Assembly (NCBI GenBank): GCA_038234815.1
Contig: JBBQSU010000009.1
Span: 1 to 42,775, forward strand
Length of the DNA: 42,775 bases
Reading direction: 5' to 3'
Origin: JBBQSU01 sp038234815
GTDB taxonomy: Bacteria; Planctomycetota; Phycisphaerae; Tepidisphaerales; Tepidisphaeraceae
A program made the translations under genes and the position numbers. Within the stretch, counting starts at the first letter, position 1, and each line of letters begins with the position of its first letter. The notes beneath the pieces are model-generated. The model ran no database searches. It was not told the origin of the DNA and was given only the letters and a program-made list of their open reading frames with translations. This document shows positions 42,410 to 42,775 of the stretch, piece after piece.

Positions 42410-42775
42410 TCAGGGCAAAATAGGATTGGCCGGGGGAGGGGGCTTGTTGCTGGCGGCCCCGCGATGCCAGCCCCGGACGTAATCCAGCAGGCGCCGCAGC
42501 CGGCCCGGTGTGAGGCGGAACCGGCGGGCCAGCGTGCAGACTGATTCCCCCGCCACCAGGTGGGCAATGGCGATTGCGCGTTGATCGGGGGCAAGGGGGC
42601 AGGTTTCGTCGAGCAGGGCCAAGGCCAGGGGATCGAGCAGCCGACGGGCCAGGCGTCGCAAGCGCCGGGAGAGCGTGCCGCGCGGAAGCCCCAGGGCGTC
42701 GGCCAGAACCGACCGGTGCATACACCCCTGCGCCAAGAGCTTGAGGATGGTGCGATCCTGGGGATTGAGCAGATG
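42410..42775 (-). CDS. Sigma-region-4-like helix-turn-helix protein, N-terminus cut by window edge
   Basis: 121 codons are visible, open to the right edge of the window; the true start is outside. The sequence LNPQDRTILKLLAQGCMHRSVLADALGLPRGTLSRRLRRLARRL fits the sigma-70 region 4 pattern: an activation segment, then helix-turn-helix with SVLADALGLPRGTLSRRL. A second helical unit, LARRFRLTPGRLRRLL, occurs further on, so this may contain two HTH-like parts. The tail is Pro/Ala-rich. A DNA-binding regulator or sigma-like factor for the adjacent ABC gene is inferred. Confidence 0.65.
   Translation of the reverse strand, partial: HLLNPQDRTILKLLAQGCMHRSVLADALGLPRGTLSRRLRRLARRLLDPLALALLDETCPLAPDQRAIAIAHLVAGESVCTLARRFRLTPGRLRRLLDYVRGWHRGAASNKPPPPANPILP

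Overview
The window looks like chromosomal DNA from a GC-rich planctomycete, most likely class Phycisphaerae (Tepidisphaera/Humisphaera-like). The evidence is a secreted protein with an LEPR-XLL-type N-terminal motif (267-1052, minus), a PEP-CTERM protein beside a pilin-like protein with a short N-methylation leader (8232-9708), LacI- and AraC-type sugar regulators, and several proteins I recognise only as planctomycete-type hypotheticals. The taxonomic call is an inference; there is no rRNA in the window.

Layout. 1-8000: the tail of a REP-type (IS200-like) transposase, an LEPR-XLL secreted protein, and three related secreted pectate-lyase-3-type double beta-helix proteins, two of them translationally coupled. 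8200-10900: a probable lacI-like / PEP-CTERM / pilin-like operon with a good promoter and a dyad that could be an autoregulatory operator. 11200-18000: NDH-2 NADH dehydrogenase, a hypothetical protein, an AlkA-type DNA glycosylase, a hybrid histidine kinase, and a YggS / small membrane protein / SAP-like-repeat membrane protein cluster. 18359-23372: dnaX with a textbook internal frameshift/slippage site, ybaB, a FolD homologue with all three catalytic residues substituted, and a tandem-repeat protein that looks like a duplicated protein-kinase fold. 23431-26926: a uronate/galactoside locus (GH4, AraC, TIM-barrel epimerase). 26978-35695: fused indolepyruvate:ferredoxin oxidoreductase, a MuiA-like DUF4139 protein, a NUDT22-like Nudix protein, and a Zn/Mn ABC transporter (ATPase and permease) under a 25-bp perfect palindrome. 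36391-38108: an intergenic region with a perfect DnaA box and an AT-rich tract upstream of dnaN, a candidate replication origin. 38150-42775: a non-prophage cluster of terminase large subunit, a small helical protein, a GNAT, a stand-alone soluble ABC ATPase and a sigma-region-4-like HTH protein, interrupted by a zinc-ribbon membrane protein and a 20-bp repeat array.

How the genes work together. The secreted beta-helix proteins, GH4 enzyme, epimerase and two sugar regulators suggest plant polysaccharide (pectin-like) use, but in separate transcription units. dnaX, ybaB, dnaN and the possible origin form a replication theme. The strongest candidates for something undescribed are the terminase/GNAT/ABC/HTH cluster with its repeat array, the duplicated kinase-like protein, and the FolD variant. 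The dnaX frameshift site is the best-supported single observation. No tRNA, rRNA or CRISPR array was found.
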